Shown: positions 25,506 to 34,513, numbered from the stretch's first letter. The stretch is 64,000 nucleotides of DNA from CAVQWH01 sp963718685 (GCA_963718685.1 OY970356.1:682001-746000); one strand, 5' to 3'. Translations and numbers: made by a program. Notes: generated by a model from the letters alone, not told the origin.

Positions 25506-25548
25506 ATTGTAACTTAGGAAATTAGCACTTGCAAGTGCAGAGTGCTAA
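25506..25548 (-). promoter_or_regulatory. groES-groEL promoter overlapping a CIRCE operator
   Basis: CIRCE is at 25522-25548: TTAGCACTT, nine bases, GAGTGCTAA, one base away from the consensus. On the minus strand TTGCAA (25529-25534) and TACAAT (25506-25511) are spaced by 17 nt, so the -35 box lies in the CIRCE spacer and the HrcA repressor would block polymerase directly. A short hairpin, CATATC/GATATG (25484-25500), would be at the very 5' end of the mRNA. hrcA is not in the window. Confidence 0.88.
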
Positions 25549-25574
25549 TTTAGGTCGATTTCTAATATAAGTTA

Positions 25575-26048
25575 TTATGCGGCCAAAGCTAATGCCGGTG
25601 CCGGTTCAGTTGGTTCTGGTGGTGCCATTTGCTGTCTGGTTACTACCCGACCAGCAGCTTGCTTAAATGCTGCTTCGCTGCGTTGACGAGCTACTACCTC
25701 ATCAATTACGCTGCGAGCCACCTCGTGTCTTTCTTCAGGTGAAAGCTCAATTAAATTAGCCATAATTTCTACATTGTCAAATTGGGCGGCTGCTTCAACA
25801 ATAACATCTGATCCAACTTCTTCTTCAAGAGCATCAAGATAGTCCGCAGGCGACTGGCCATTGTGAAAATCGCAAGTATGCACCAAGAAATTCGCTACTG
25901 CAAAACGACTTACGCTATAGTCAGCTTCTCTTCTGCGAGTTTCGTGCAAAACAATCTCCAAAAGGGCGCCTTCAAAGATTTCTAGTTCATCGCCTCTAGC
26001 ATCGCTAGGGTGATGTGTTTGTGTATCTTCTAGGTCGTGGAACGTCAT
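25575..26048 (-). CDS. Hypothetical acidic helical protein
   Basis: A 157-residue protein, acidic and mostly helical, with an Ala/Pro-rich tail (PPEPTEPAPALALAA). It has one Cys and no signal peptide or membrane segment. I do not recognise the family. It lies between the CIRCE promoter and a terminator, and its own promoter is not obvious. Confidence 0.65.
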   Translation of the reverse strand: MTFHDLEDTQTHHPSDARGDELEIFEGALLEIVLHETRRREADYSVSRFAVANFLVHTCDFHNGQSPADYLDALEEEVGSDVIVEAAAQFDNVEIMANLIELSPEERHEVARSVIDEVVARQRSEAAFKQAAGRVVTRQQMAPPEPTEPAPALALAA

Positions 26049-26078
26049 GTTGCCCTCGTGTTGATTTTAGTTTTTCAA

Positions 26079-26106
26079 ATAAAAAGAAGCAGTCGTTTGA
26101 TGCTTC
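26079..26106 (-). terminator. Rho-independent terminator of the phosphomannomutase gene
   Basis: On the minus strand GAAGCA and TGCTTC (26086-26106) form a stem with a 9-nt loop followed by TTTTTATTT. It lies about 100 bases after the stop of the phosphomannomutase gene. Confidence 0.7.
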
Positions 26107-26209
26107 TCCCACCGGCCACTACCCGGTTACTAATAATTATACGCCTCTTTTTTGACATTAGGTCAATAAATCTGTCGTGGTTTTTACCACAAGCGTTTTG
26201 TGTGAATAA

Positions 26210-27559
26210 TTAATTAAGGGTAAATTGATTAATAACTGAGGTAGCTTTAGCTACCATATCGTCTAAGAATTGTCTATTTTTGGCTTCGGCATTAAGGCGT
26301 AAAAGAGGCTCTGTATTGCTAGGGCGCACATTTAACCACCCCTCAGGATAACTAACAGTTAGCCCGTCCAGATCGTCTTGCTCGCCATCAGCAAAGGTGT
26401 TTTTCAAAGCTTCTAAAGCAGCCGACTTGTCATTAACTTTAAAGTTGGTTTCATTAATCGCTTGATATTTTTTATACTCACTTGCTAGTTGGCTAAGACT
26501 TTTACCGCTTTCAGATAAAAGCTGAATGATTATCATAGTAGCCAACAACCCGCTATCAGCGGACCAGTTTTGCTTAAAGTAGTAATGTCCCGAAGCTTCG
26601 CCTGCAAACACCGCATCGTGGGCGCGCATATCAGCTTTAATGTAGCTGTGGCCTACTTTAGTTCGAATGCCTCGCCCGCCGTTCGCTTCAATAGTTTCTG
26701 GCACGATTCGCCCGCAAATCGCATTAAAAAGAATTGTCGAATGAGGATTTTTATCTAAGAAATACTTTGCCAGCAGAGTTGTCGCAATTGTACCGCTAAG
26801 CGGTTCGCCGGTTTCATCCACCAACACAGCTCTATCGCCATCGCCATCAAATGCGATCCCAAAATCCAAGCTATTCTGGCGCACTTTATTTTGTAAATCT
26901 ATCAAATTCTCCGCTTCGATTGGGTTAGCGACATGATTAGGGAAAGTGCCATCCAGCTCATAGTACATTGGCGTAATTTGCAGGGGAACCCGACCTTCAA
27001 GTAGCGGGGCAATCGCTCCTAGCATACCGTTGCCAGCGTCAATCGCTGCCTTATAGCCAGGCCAGTTTTCAGGTTTTACAAATTTTAAAACATAATCAAT
27101 CCATTCAGACTTAATATCACGCTGCACAAGCTGGCCTTTTTGCTCAGCCGGCACCAAATTACCAGCCATAGCAGTGTCACGAATCTCTAGCAGGCCTGTA
27201 TCAATGCCGATTGGTTTAGCTTCTTCGCGACACAGTTTGATGCCGTTATATTTGCCTGGATTATGGCTGGCAGTAACCACAATACCGCCCATTAAACTAA
27301 AGTTGCCAACCGCAAAATAAATCATATCACTACTGACTAGCCCAATATCCCAAACTTCACGGCCCTGTAATCTAATACCCTCAATTACAGCTTTCGATAG
27401 TTCTTCGGAATCTGGCCGCATGTCACGACCCACTGCCACCGGGCCTTCATTGGGCAGCCAATTAGCGAATGCCTGGCCAATTTGCCAACAAACTTCAGAG
27501 GTTAGTTCGGTCCCCACTTCGCCACGCACATCATAAGCTTTAAAAATGTCCGGATTCAT
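26210..27559 (-). CDS. Phosphomannomutase/phosphoglucomutase
   Basis: A 449-residue alpha-D-phosphohexomutase that moves phosphate between C6 and C1 of mannose or glucose. The phosphoserine loop TASHNPGKYNG, the magnesium loop FDGDGDRAVL, the sugar-binding GEASGHYYF and the phosphate-binding RPSNTEP are in the usual order. Length is normal for the ManB/AlgC group. The product would feed GDP-mannose or UDP-glucose synthesis for surface sugars. CAGGA precedes the ATG. Confidence 0.94.
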   Translation of the reverse strand: MNPDIFKAYDVRGEVGTELTSEVCWQIGQAFANWLPNEGPVAVGRDMRPDSEELSKAVIEGIRLQGREVWDIGLVSSDMIYFAVGNFSLMGGIVVTASHNPGKYNGIKLCREEAKPIGIDTGLLEIRDTAMAGNLVPAEQKGQLVQRDIKSEWIDYVLKFVKPENWPGYKAAIDAGNGMLGAIAPLLEGRVPLQITPMYYELDGTFPNHVANPIEAENLIDLQNKVRQNSLDFGIAFDGDGDRAVLVDETGEPLSGTIATTLLAKYFLDKNPHSTILFNAICGRIVPETIEANGGRGIRTKVGHSYIKADMRAHDAVFAGEASGHYYFKQNWSADSGLLATMIIIQLLSESGKSLSQLASEYKKYQAINETNFKVNDKSAALEALKNTFADGEQDDLDGLTVSYPEGWLNVRPSNTEPLLRLNAEAKNRQFLDDMVAKATSVINQFTLN

Positions 27560-27596
27560 TCGTATTCCTGAGTTAAATCAATAATAACGCTGGCTA

Positions 27597-28880
27597 TTAT
27601 AGCAGCTCGCGGACCACTTCCCCATCGTTCCATGGCAAACGTTCGCCCTTCACAATGCGAAACTGCTCATGTCCCATGCCGGTAATTACTACCGTATCGC
27701 CAGCTCTGGCAATTGAAAGAGCTTTTTTAATAGCTTCACGCCTGTCGGCAACTTCCTCGGTTTTTCCATCGCCGCCCGCCTGCTTGATGCCCGTAAGTAC
27801 CATTTTGCGGATAGCCTTGGGGTCTTCATCATAACTTTCTTCGTCGGTAACAATAATCCTATCAGTATTTTCCACCGCTATTTCACCCATGATAGGCCTC
27901 TTGGCTTTGTCGCGATCGCCGCACGCGCCGAAAACCAGAATCAAACGGTTTTTCGTTAGGTGCTTCACAGCTTCTAAAAGCTGTTTTAAGGCGTCGGGCG
28001 TATGCGCGTAGTCAACTATTACCTCATAGGGCTTTTTATCGCTTTTAACGTATTCAAAACGCCCAGGAATGGACTTCAAGCCAGCTATACCCTTAACAAT
28101 CGCCTTTAAGTCTATTTCTAAAACATAAGCTGCTGCCGTAGCGGCTACTGCATTGTAAACATTAAATTTACCTGGCAATGCAGTCGTTAATTTTAGTTTA
28201 GTCTGGTGATCGATGACTACACCGATATCGCTACCCTTTTTGTGCAGTTTAACCTGGCTGATTCGGCATTCCGCTTCGCTATTAGTGCCATAGGTTATCT
28301 TATGCTCGTTAGCATCAAATTTATCAAAATATTCAAACCACTCATCATCTTGGTTTAGTACTATGTAGCGTGGGTTAGCTTTAAATAGTTTAGCCTTAGC
28401 CTCGGCATAATGCTCCATAGTTTTGTGATAATCCAGATGATCTTGGGTAAGGTTAGTAAAGATTGCACATTCAATCGGTACGCCAGCTAATTTATGCTGA
28501 TGCAAAGCGTGGCTAGTGGCTTCTAAAACCACATAATCTACTTTGGCTTTCTTGGCCGAGCGGAAAAATTGCTGTATTTGCTGAGTAGTAGGAACAGTGG
28601 CGTTCAAATCATTGATTTTGCTCTCCCCTGCTAACTCAATAACAGCGGTAGTAAACATGGCCGTAGTATAACCGGCTGCTTTTAAAATCTCATTCAAATA
28701 AGCAGCGGTGGTAGTTTTGCCGTTAGTCCCAGTGACTGCTAAGACTTTAAGTTTTTTAGCCGGATTTCCATAGCGTCTTGCCACCGATCGTACTCGCGCA
28801 CGACGATAAGTTTCTTCAGTTAAACGTACTGCCGGCGTGGGCAGTATTTTCCTGGTTATTTTCACTAATCCCTGTTTCAT
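27597..28880 (-). CDS. murE: MurE-like Mur ligase with shortened N-terminal domain
   Basis: A Mur ligase of about 427 residues that adds the third amino acid to UDP-MurNAc-Ala-Glu. The ATP loop VTGTNGKTTTAAY lies near residue 55 and the C-terminal domain carries FGACGDRDKAKRP. The N-terminal UDP-substrate domain is about half the usual size. The position that reads DNPR in diaminopimelate-specific enzymes reads EESYDEDP here, so the amino acid added is uncertain. The ATG at 28880 follows GGGAGG very closely; the longer frame to 28931 would run into tsaD. It is divergent from tsaD. Confidence 0.85.
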   Translation of the reverse strand: MKQGLVKITRKILPTPAVRLTEETYRRARVRSVARRYGNPAKKLKVLAVTGTNGKTTTAAYLNEILKAAGYTTAMFTTAVIELAGESKINDLNATVPTTQQIQQFFRSAKKAKVDYVVLEATSHALHQHKLAGVPIECAIFTNLTQDHLDYHKTMEHYAEAKAKLFKANPRYIVLNQDDEWFEYFDKFDANEHKITYGTNSEAECRISQVKLHKKGSDIGVVIDHQTKLKLTTALPGKFNVYNAVAATAAAYVLEIDLKAIVKGIAGLKSIPGRFEYVKSDKKPYEVIVDYAHTPDALKQLLEAVKHLTKNRLILVFGACGDRDKAKRPIMGEIAVENTDRIIVTDEESYDEDPKAIRKMVLTGIKQAGGDGKTEEVADRREAIKKALSIARAGDTVVITGMGHEQFRIVKGERLPWNDGEVVRELL

Positions 28881-28906
28881 CCTCCCTCTATGATACAGTG
28901 ATAAAC

Positions 28907-29935
28907 ATGAGAATTCTAGGCATCGAAACAAGTTGCGATGAAACAGCAGCCGCAGTAGTAGAAAATGGCCGAAATGTGCTCAGTAATGTAGTCCACAGCC
29001 AAATAGATATACACAAAGCCTACGGAGGCGTAGTACCCGAAATAGCTGCCCGTAGCCACCTAGAAGTAATGCTTCCCACTGTTCAAGCGGCACTCGACCA
29101 AGCCAAGTGTGATTGGAACACAATAGACGCTATCGCGGTAACCCAGGGGCCAGGCTTAATGGGCAGTTTGTTAATCGGGACTTTAACTGCCCGTACACTT
29201 AGCCTTATAAAAAATAAACCTCTTTATCCTATTCATCACGTGAAAGCTCATGTTTATGCTAGCTTTTTAAGCGATAATCCGCCGCAATTCCCTCTGTTAG
29301 CACTAATAGTTAGCGGAGGACACAGCTCGTTGGTAATATTTAAAAATCATCAGAATTACCAAACTTTAGGGCAGACTCAAGACGACGCTATTGGTGAAGC
29401 TTTCGATAAAGTAGCAAAAATTATCGGTCTACCCTACCCTGGAGGTCCAAGCGTCGCCAAATCAGCCGAGAACGGTGATTCAAATACCTACACTTTCCCC
29501 AAAGCTAAGCTAAAAAATCCTTTAGATTTTAGTTTTTCAGGGCTAAAAACCGCCGTTTTAAGGAAGGTGCAGGCTGAATGTGGCGTAGACTATAACTTCC
29601 CTTCCTTTAAGCTAGCCGATAAGTTAAGTGAATCTATGCGCGATAATTTTGCAGCCAGTTTCCAAAAAATAGCCGTTGAAACACTGGTAGATAAATTAGA
29701 GCTTGCTGCTAAGCAATATTCGCCTGAATCAATTGTTATCGCCGGGGGAGTAGCTGCAAATAAAGAACTAAGAAAGGTTGCTAAAAATAGGTTAGGGGAG
29801 AAAATTTTATATCCTGATTTCAAGCTATGCACAGATAATGCAGCCATGATAGCCGGAGCAGCTTATTTTCAGTCGCAGTTTGAAAAGCCTTCAAGAATAC
29901 ATGAACTAGAGGTGGCGCCCAGTATTTCTATGTAG
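28907..29935 (+). CDS. tsaD: tRNA N6-threonylcarbamoyladenosine transferase TsaD
   Basis: A 342-residue Kae1/TsaD ASKHA protein that installs t6A at position 37 of ANN-reading tRNAs. It begins ILGIETSCDETAAAV, has the metal-binding HHVKAHVYAS (HxxxH), and ends with the phosphate-binding AGGVAANKELR and the CTDNAAMIAGAA segment. The ATG at 28907 lies 7 nt after TGATACAGT, a weak extended -10 box. Its 3' end overlaps a convergent gene by 8 nt. Confidence 0.96.
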   Translation: MRILGIETSCDETAAAVVENGRNVLSNVVHSQIDIHKAYGGVVPEIAARSHLEVMLPTVQAALDQAKCDWNTIDAIAVTQGPGLMGSLLIGTLTARTLSLIKNKPLYPIHHVKAHVYASFLSDNPPQFPLLALIVSGGHSSLVIFKNHQNYQTLGQTQDDAIGEAFDKVAKIIGLPYPGGPSVAKSAENGDSNTYTFPKAKLKNPLDFSFSGLKTAVLRKVQAECGVDYNFPSFKLADKLSESMRDNFAASFQKIAVETLVDKLELAAKQYSPESIVIAGGVAANKELRKVAKNRLGEKILYPDFKLCTDNAAMIAGAAYFQSQFEKPSRIHELEVAPSISM

Positions 29936-30524
29936 TAGAGGAGCCGTCGCTAAGTTCTTCGCCATACTTAATAAGCAAGTCTATAAAGTCTATTGCTTCT
30001 GTGCCCATCGGAGGACTAAAATGGCCGTGGCTGTCCCACGCCGAAGTATACAACTTAACTTTTTCACCACTAGTATACACCCACTCACTGCTAGCAGGCT
30101 GCAAATAAATATGGGCAGCCTGCTGCGTGTTTAAATTTTTCATAAATAGAGCCAGCAAAGAAGTCTGCCACTCGTTTCTGCGCAATTCTAGCCCTGTTTC
30201 TTCATCTACATATGTTAAATCATCTGGTTCTAGAACAGGGAAGTCGTCAATATCTGTTAACTCAGCAATGCGTTTTATTTGCTCTGGATCCAGGTAAAAG
30301 TTTGGTATTTGTAAAAATGTAACGCCTTCAAGCCTAGGTGAAGGGTTTCTGCCTTGCAGCCATTCCTTAATAAACAAGCGAACAGCATTTTCTTCATCCA
30401 TAACTTCTTTAGTTATTTCATCATCTTCTGACAGCGCTAATAAAGCTGTAGAAATAGCTTTTAACTCTTCTGCACCAAGTTCTTGTAGCTTTTTTCGTTC
30501 AGGCGTTAAGGCAACTTCCGACAC
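29928..30524 (-). CDS. Hypothetical protein
   Basis: A 198-residue acidic soluble protein without Cys-rich, membrane or signal segments. It has a helical N-terminal part and a C-terminal part with aromatic residues (SSEWVYTSGEKVKLYTSAWDS in shape) followed by HFSPPMGTEAIDF. No family is recognised. The GTG at 30524 is chosen because AAGGAGA lies 7 nt before it; the GTG at 30545 has no ribosome site. It is convergent with tsaD. Confidence 0.65.
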   Translation of the reverse strand: MSEVALTPERKKLQELGAEELKAISTALLALSEDDEITKEVMDEENAVRLFIKEWLQGRNPSPRLEGVTFLQIPNFYLDPEQIKRIAELTDIDDFPVLEPDDLTYVDEETGLELRRNEWQTSLLALFMKNLNTQQAAHIYLQPASSEWVYTSGEKVKLYTSAWDSHGHFSPPMGTEAIDFIDLLIKYGEELSDGSSTT

Positions 30525-30599
30525 TATAGATTCTCCTTTTTCCACCCTTATACTTTTAATATTATACTACTAAACTACTGTTAAGATAAAACATGTTAT

Positions 30600-30770
30600 A
30601 CTATAAACATAAAATAAAAAGGCAAAAACTAGTAGGGAGATTTTAGTTTTTGACTAGAGGTGGTAACTATCTGGTATTGTGTTTTTTGACGTGAAAAATT
30701 TGACGTGAAATACTTAAAGTACAAATGTAAAATTATATAAAAATCGACTAAAGATGAGTAAAATTGAATC
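30600..30770 (+). other. Leader region upstream of valS
   Basis: The stem CAAAAACTA (30623-30631) with TAGTTTTTG (30644-30652) is followed by AGAGGTGGTAAC (about 30655-30668), loosely like the T-box core. Then come two 12-nt direct repeats TTTGACGTGAAA (30685-30696 and 30699-30710), each containing a possible -35 TTGACG. A TAAAAT box ends 6 nt before the valS ATG. The role is unclear and the T-box reading is weak, because no long stem I is seen. Confidence 0.3.
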
Positions 30771-33320
30771 ATGAAATTGGCAAAAGCCTACGAACCAAAC
30801 CAGTATGAACCGAATATCTATGCGCTATGGGAAAACAGCGGCGCATTTTTGCCTGACGGAGAAGGGGAGCCTTATAGTATCGTTATGCCTCCGCCTAACG
30901 CGAACGGTAATTTGCACCTCGGGCATGCATTAACAGTCGGGCTGGAAGACATTCTTGTCCGCTACCATCGTATGAAAGGGCGAAATGCCATTTATATACC
31001 AGGTGCGGATCATGCAGGCTTTGAAACGTGGGTAGTATATGAAAAGCAACTGGAAAAACAGGGGAAGAGCCGATTTGATTTCAGCCGTGAGCAACTATAC
31101 GCCCAGGTATGGGATTTTGTTGAGCAGCAGCGCGGAGGCATGGAGCTGCAATTGCGAGCGCTTGGCGCCAGCGCCAGTTGGCCACACTTAACATTCACTT
31201 TAGATGAAAAAGTAATTAAAACCGTATACGGAACCTTCAAAAAGCTATGGGACGACAAGCTTATTTATAGAGGCGAGAGGATTGTTAATTACTGCACCAA
31301 GCATCAAACTAGTTTCGCAGACATTGAAGTAGAACATAAAAATGAAAAAGGGAAGTTGTGGCAAATTGCTTATCCTTTACTAGATAAAATAGGCGAAATA
31401 ACAGTAGCCACCACCAGACCAGAAACTATGCTCGGAGACGTGGCAATCGCAGTTCATCCTGAAGACAAACGGTATAAAGACCTGGTCAGCACTCGGGTTT
31501 TATTACCTATAGTTCAGCGTGAAATACCTATCATTGCCGATGAAGGGGTAGACCCTAAATTTGGCACTGGAGCCGTAAAAGTAACACCAGCGCACGACCC
31601 TTTAGATTTTGAGATAGGACAACGCCATAAGCTAAAGCCGATTCAAGTTATAGGTTTTGACGGTAAAATGACCGATGCCGCTCCAAGCCAGTTTACGGGT
31701 CTTGATGTCATGCAGGCGCGAGAACGAGTCTTAGCATCATTAAAGGCCGGTGAATTCTTGCGCGGAGAAGAAAACCACGAACACAGCGTAGGCCATTGTT
31801 ATAAGTGTGGAACGGTCATTCAGCCGCTTCTAAAAGACCAGTGGTTTTTGCACGTAAAACCTCTGGCTGACAAGGCAAAAGAGGCTATAGATCAAGGCAA
31901 AATTAAATTCACTCCTAAGAACGGCCAGCGTTTGATAACCCAGTATTTAGATAACTTAAAAGACTGGAACCTTAGCCGCCAAATCCCGTGGGGTATCCCT
32001 ATCCCGGCTTTTCAAAATGTCGACGACCCTGATGATTGGATTTTTGACGATCATGTAGACGAAGAGTATATAGAAGTAAAAGGTCAGCGTTACCGACGTG
32101 AAAACGATACTTTCGATACGTGGTTTAGCTCCGGGCAATGGCCATTTGTCGTAACTGATTATCTGGATAGGGGAGAGTTAAGTAATTTTTATCCTACTAA
32201 CATGATGGAAACTGGCCAAGATCTGCTGGATCGCTGGGTAGCCCGCATGATTATGCTGGGACTTTATATGACCGGAGAAGTGCCATTTAAAGAAGTCTAC
32301 ATGCATGGCATGGTTCTAGATGAACACGGCCAAAAAATGAGTAAAAGCAAAGGCAACGTAATTAACCCTCAAGATATTTTAGATAAATACGGCTCAGATG
32401 CTTTACGGTTGGGAATCGTGGCTTCGCGTAGCGCCGGACAAAATCAGGCTTTTTCTAAAGCCAAGGTGATAGCCGGACGCAACTTTTGTAATAAACTGTG
32501 GAACATTGCCAGGTATATAGAAGATAGAGTAGGTGTAAAACCCACAACAGTTGCCGGTCCTCAGAATATTGCCGACCACTGGATAATTAGCCAGTTAAAC
32601 CAAGCTAGCGCAGAGACAGCCAAACTACTTGAAGGTAATCGTTTTGCCGAAGCGGCAGATACGGTTTATCACACAATTTGGGAAAGTGTAGCCGATTGGT
32701 ATCTTGAGGCGGCCAAAAAACAGCGCAGCACGGGTATGCTGGCGTGGGTGCTCACAACCAGCCTAAAACTAGCCCACCCCTTTGCCCCATTTGTTACTGA
32801 AACTATCTGGCAGACGCTTGAGTGGGAAAAAACGCCGCTTATAAAAGCCGCCTGGCCACAAGCAGCAAATTACGACGAGATTGCTGCCAAAGAGTTTGAG
32901 CAAGTTCAAAAACTGGTTAGCGAAGCTCGTTATGTTAGCGCCGCGCTTGATTCGGGTAAACAAACCCTGCTTTACGGCGAAGATAGCCTGATAGCAGACC
33001 AAGCAGATATGATAGCCCACCTTGCAAATCTAAAGACAATTGAAAAAACCGATCAACCACGTGGGCTGCGGCTAGCAGTACCTAACAGGGAGGCTTGGTT
33101 TGATGTTTCTAGTCGCACCCTTAAACATCATCATAAAAACTTAGAAAAAAGGTTGCAGACTATTCAGCAGCAAATTACTACTTTAGAGAATCGGCTAAAA
33201 AATGAAGGCTACGTCAAGAACGCTCCCGCAGAAGTAATAGAAGAAACTCGTCAACAGCTTAACGAACATCAGACAATTGAGAAGAGATTACAGCGCGAAC
33301 TACAGTTAATCGCTAAATAA
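30771..33320 (+). CDS. valS: Valyl-tRNA synthetase
   Basis: An 849-residue class I synthetase. It has the HIGH motif HLGHAL near residue 47, an editing CP1 domain (about 190-350, with TTRPETMLGD), a small zinc-like CYKCG, the KMSKSKG motif after QK near residue 525, a helical anticodon domain and a C-terminal coiled coil (about 785-845). It charges tRNA-Val and edits Thr-tRNA-Val. Its end overlaps the convergent HIT gene by 8 nt. Confidence 0.97.
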   Translation: MKLAKAYEPNQYEPNIYALWENSGAFLPDGEGEPYSIVMPPPNANGNLHLGHALTVGLEDILVRYHRMKGRNAIYIPGADHAGFETWVVYEKQLEKQGKSRFDFSREQLYAQVWDFVEQQRGGMELQLRALGASASWPHLTFTLDEKVIKTVYGTFKKLWDDKLIYRGERIVNYCTKHQTSFADIEVEHKNEKGKLWQIAYPLLDKIGEITVATTRPETMLGDVAIAVHPEDKRYKDLVSTRVLLPIVQREIPIIADEGVDPKFGTGAVKVTPAHDPLDFEIGQRHKLKPIQVIGFDGKMTDAAPSQFTGLDVMQARERVLASLKAGEFLRGEENHEHSVGHCYKCGTVIQPLLKDQWFLHVKPLADKAKEAIDQGKIKFTPKNGQRLITQYLDNLKDWNLSRQIPWGIPIPAFQNVDDPDDWIFDDHVDEEYIEVKGQRYRRENDTFDTWFSSGQWPFVVTDYLDRGELSNFYPTNMMETGQDLLDRWVARMIMLGLYMTGEVPFKEVYMHGMVLDEHGQKMSKSKGNVINPQDILDKYGSDALRLGIVASRSAGQNQAFSKAKVIAGRNFCNKLWNIARYIEDRVGVKPTTVAGPQNIADHWIISQLNQASAETAKLLEGNRFAEAADTVYHTIWESVADWYLEAAKKQRSTGMLAWVLTTSLKLAHPFAPFVTETIWQTLEWEKTPLIKAAWPQAANYDEIAAKEFEQVQKLVSEARYVSAALDSGKQTLLYGEDSLIADQADMIAHLANLKTIEKTDQPRGLRLAVPNREAWFDVSSRTLKHHHKNLEKRLQTIQQQITTLENRLKNEGYVKNAPAEVIEETRQQLNEHQTIEKRLQRELQLIAK

Positions 33321-33711
33321 TTTGCAACTTCTTAGTCATAGCAGCCAAGGCCTCATGGTCTGGCTCACGCTGGTTTCTATCCAGCGGACCGTAAAAATCC
33401 CTGGCCTCATTGCAAGGATAAATATGTATATGAGTATGTGGCACATCGAAGCCTTCGATGCGAGAGCAAATTCGCTCAGCTTTGGTAACTTTCTTTAAGT
33501 GTTTAGCCAGCTTTTTAACAGTTGCAAACAAAGCTTGGTAATCTTCTTCCGGCAAATCTTGAAACTCACTTACCTGGTTTTTAGGCACAATTAGCATGTG
33601 CCCTGGCTGTATCGGATGAATATCTAAAAATGCAAATGTTTTAGCATCTTCATAAATTTTGTGGCTTGGGATTTCCCCTTTAATGATTTTTGTAAAAAGA
33701 CTGTCTGACAT
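33313..33711 (-). CDS. HIT family nucleotide hydrolase/transferase
   Basis: A 132-residue HIT protein, closest in layout to Hint-type purine nucleoside phosphoramidases. It has FLDIHPIQPGHMLIVPK and the catalytic triad HTHIHIYP near residue 100. The ATG at 33711 lies 7 nt after a perfect TGGTATAAT, so it is the best leaderless candidate in the window and excludes the longer frame to 33813. Confidence 0.94.
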   Translation of the reverse strand: MSDSLFTKIIKGEIPSHKIYEDAKTFAFLDIHPIQPGHMLIVPKNQVSEFQDLPEEDYQALFATVKKLAKHLKKVTKAERICSRIEGFDVPHTHIHIYPCNEARDFYGPLDRNQREPDHEALAAMTKKLQII

Positions 33712-33744
33712 AACTTTGATTATACCAGCTTCAAGACAAGAGAA

Positions 33745-33830
33745 AGCCCCCAGCCATAAGGTCGGGGGAGCTATTGACCCGGACCAGAACAGTAAAGTTC
33801 TGGCACAGCTCACGAAAATCCGTGCCGGGT
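33745..33830 (-). ncRNA. Candidate structured RNA (three-way junction plus hairpin)
   Basis: The outer stem ACCCGG (33777-33782) pairs with CCGGGT (33825-33830). Inside it are CCAGAAC/GTTCTGG (33784-33790, 33797-33803) and CACG/CGTG (33811-33814, 33821-33824). A separate GC-rich hairpin follows at 33745-33772 (CCCC with GGGG). On the minus strand the junction comes first and the terminator-like hairpin second, between two membrane-protein genes and the HIT promoter. It may be the 3' end of that operon's mRNA or a small RNA. No known family is recognised and the strand is inferred from gene order. Confidence 0.35.
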
Positions 33831-33871
33831 TCGGTCTGTGATGGACGAAAGAATACTTATATGCAACTGTG

Positions 33872-34168
33872 CTACTCCAAGCTTGGTTTGAGTTTCCAGG
33901 CAGCAGTCAAATCGATCAAAATACTGAGACCGACAATGATGCCGCCTAGTAGCCAATAGACATGCATGCTGCCAAAAAGCTGCTGTTTTAAGATGCCGCC
34001 CAAAATGAATATGGCAACGATCAGCATACAAACGCAGGTGATAAGAAAGGCATCTCCATCGGAGAAGACCTTCCTTTCGTTGCAAAATTTGGCAATCCGG
34101 CTTTTCCGAATTGCGACCAGGAACAAAGTTAGTGCAACCGCGATGAGTATCAGTCCTATACCGCTCAT
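33872..34168 (-). CDS. Small membrane protein
   Basis: A 98-residue protein with three hydrophobic segments: IGLILIAVALTLFLVAI at the N-terminus, ITCVCMLIVAIFILGGIL in the middle, and VYWLLGGIIVGLSILIDLTA near the C-terminus. TAAGGAGG lies just before the ATG. It starts 15 nt after the previous small membrane-protein gene, so the two are probably one operon. No family is recognised. Confidence 0.72.
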   Translation of the reverse strand: MSGIGLILIAVALTLFLVAIRKSRIAKFCNERKVFSDGDAFLITCVCMLIVAIFILGGILKQQLFGSMHVYWLLGGIIVGLSILIDLTAAWKLKPSLE

Positions 34169-34183
34169 TTCACGCCTCCTTAT

Positions 34184-34513
34184 TTAGAAGTTAGTAGGTT
34201 GCCTCTGCTTTTCCAGGGCAACGACTATAATAATCAATCCCACAAGAGCAAAGCTCAGGCCTACACCAGCGTAAATTATTACTAGAAGCTCGCTGAAATA
34301 GCTCTGGCCCACGTAACTTATCCCAGCTACTGCCAGCGTGGCAATCAGCCAGAATACACAGTACAGATAGTTTTGTGGCCATTTGAGATTTCCGCCAGGC
34401 GTATTTTCAGCTACTAAGGTAGCCACCATAGAAACCCCAAAAGGCAAGAATAGCAAAGCTATAATTACCGGCAAGAGCGCTACGGTGTATGACAGCGCGC
34501 CAAGAATCAGCAA
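34184..34513 (-). CDS. Small membrane protein
   Basis: A 109-residue protein with about three hydrophobic helices and a short basic tail. The start appears to be a TTG at 34513, preceded by AGAGGTG at 7-nt spacing. The extracytoplasmic or cytosolic loops are short. The family is unknown. It heads a two-gene unit with the following membrane protein. Confidence 0.68.
   Translation of the reverse strand: MLILGALSYTVALLPVIIALLFLPFGVSMVATLVAENTPGGNLKWPQNYLYCVFWLIATLAVAGISYVGQSYFSELLVIIYAGVGLSFALVGLIIIVVALEKQRQPTNF

Noticed and set aside
33777..33830. Hammerhead-type ribozyme
   Set aside because: A three-way junction is present, but the conserved CUGANGA core is missing on both strands.
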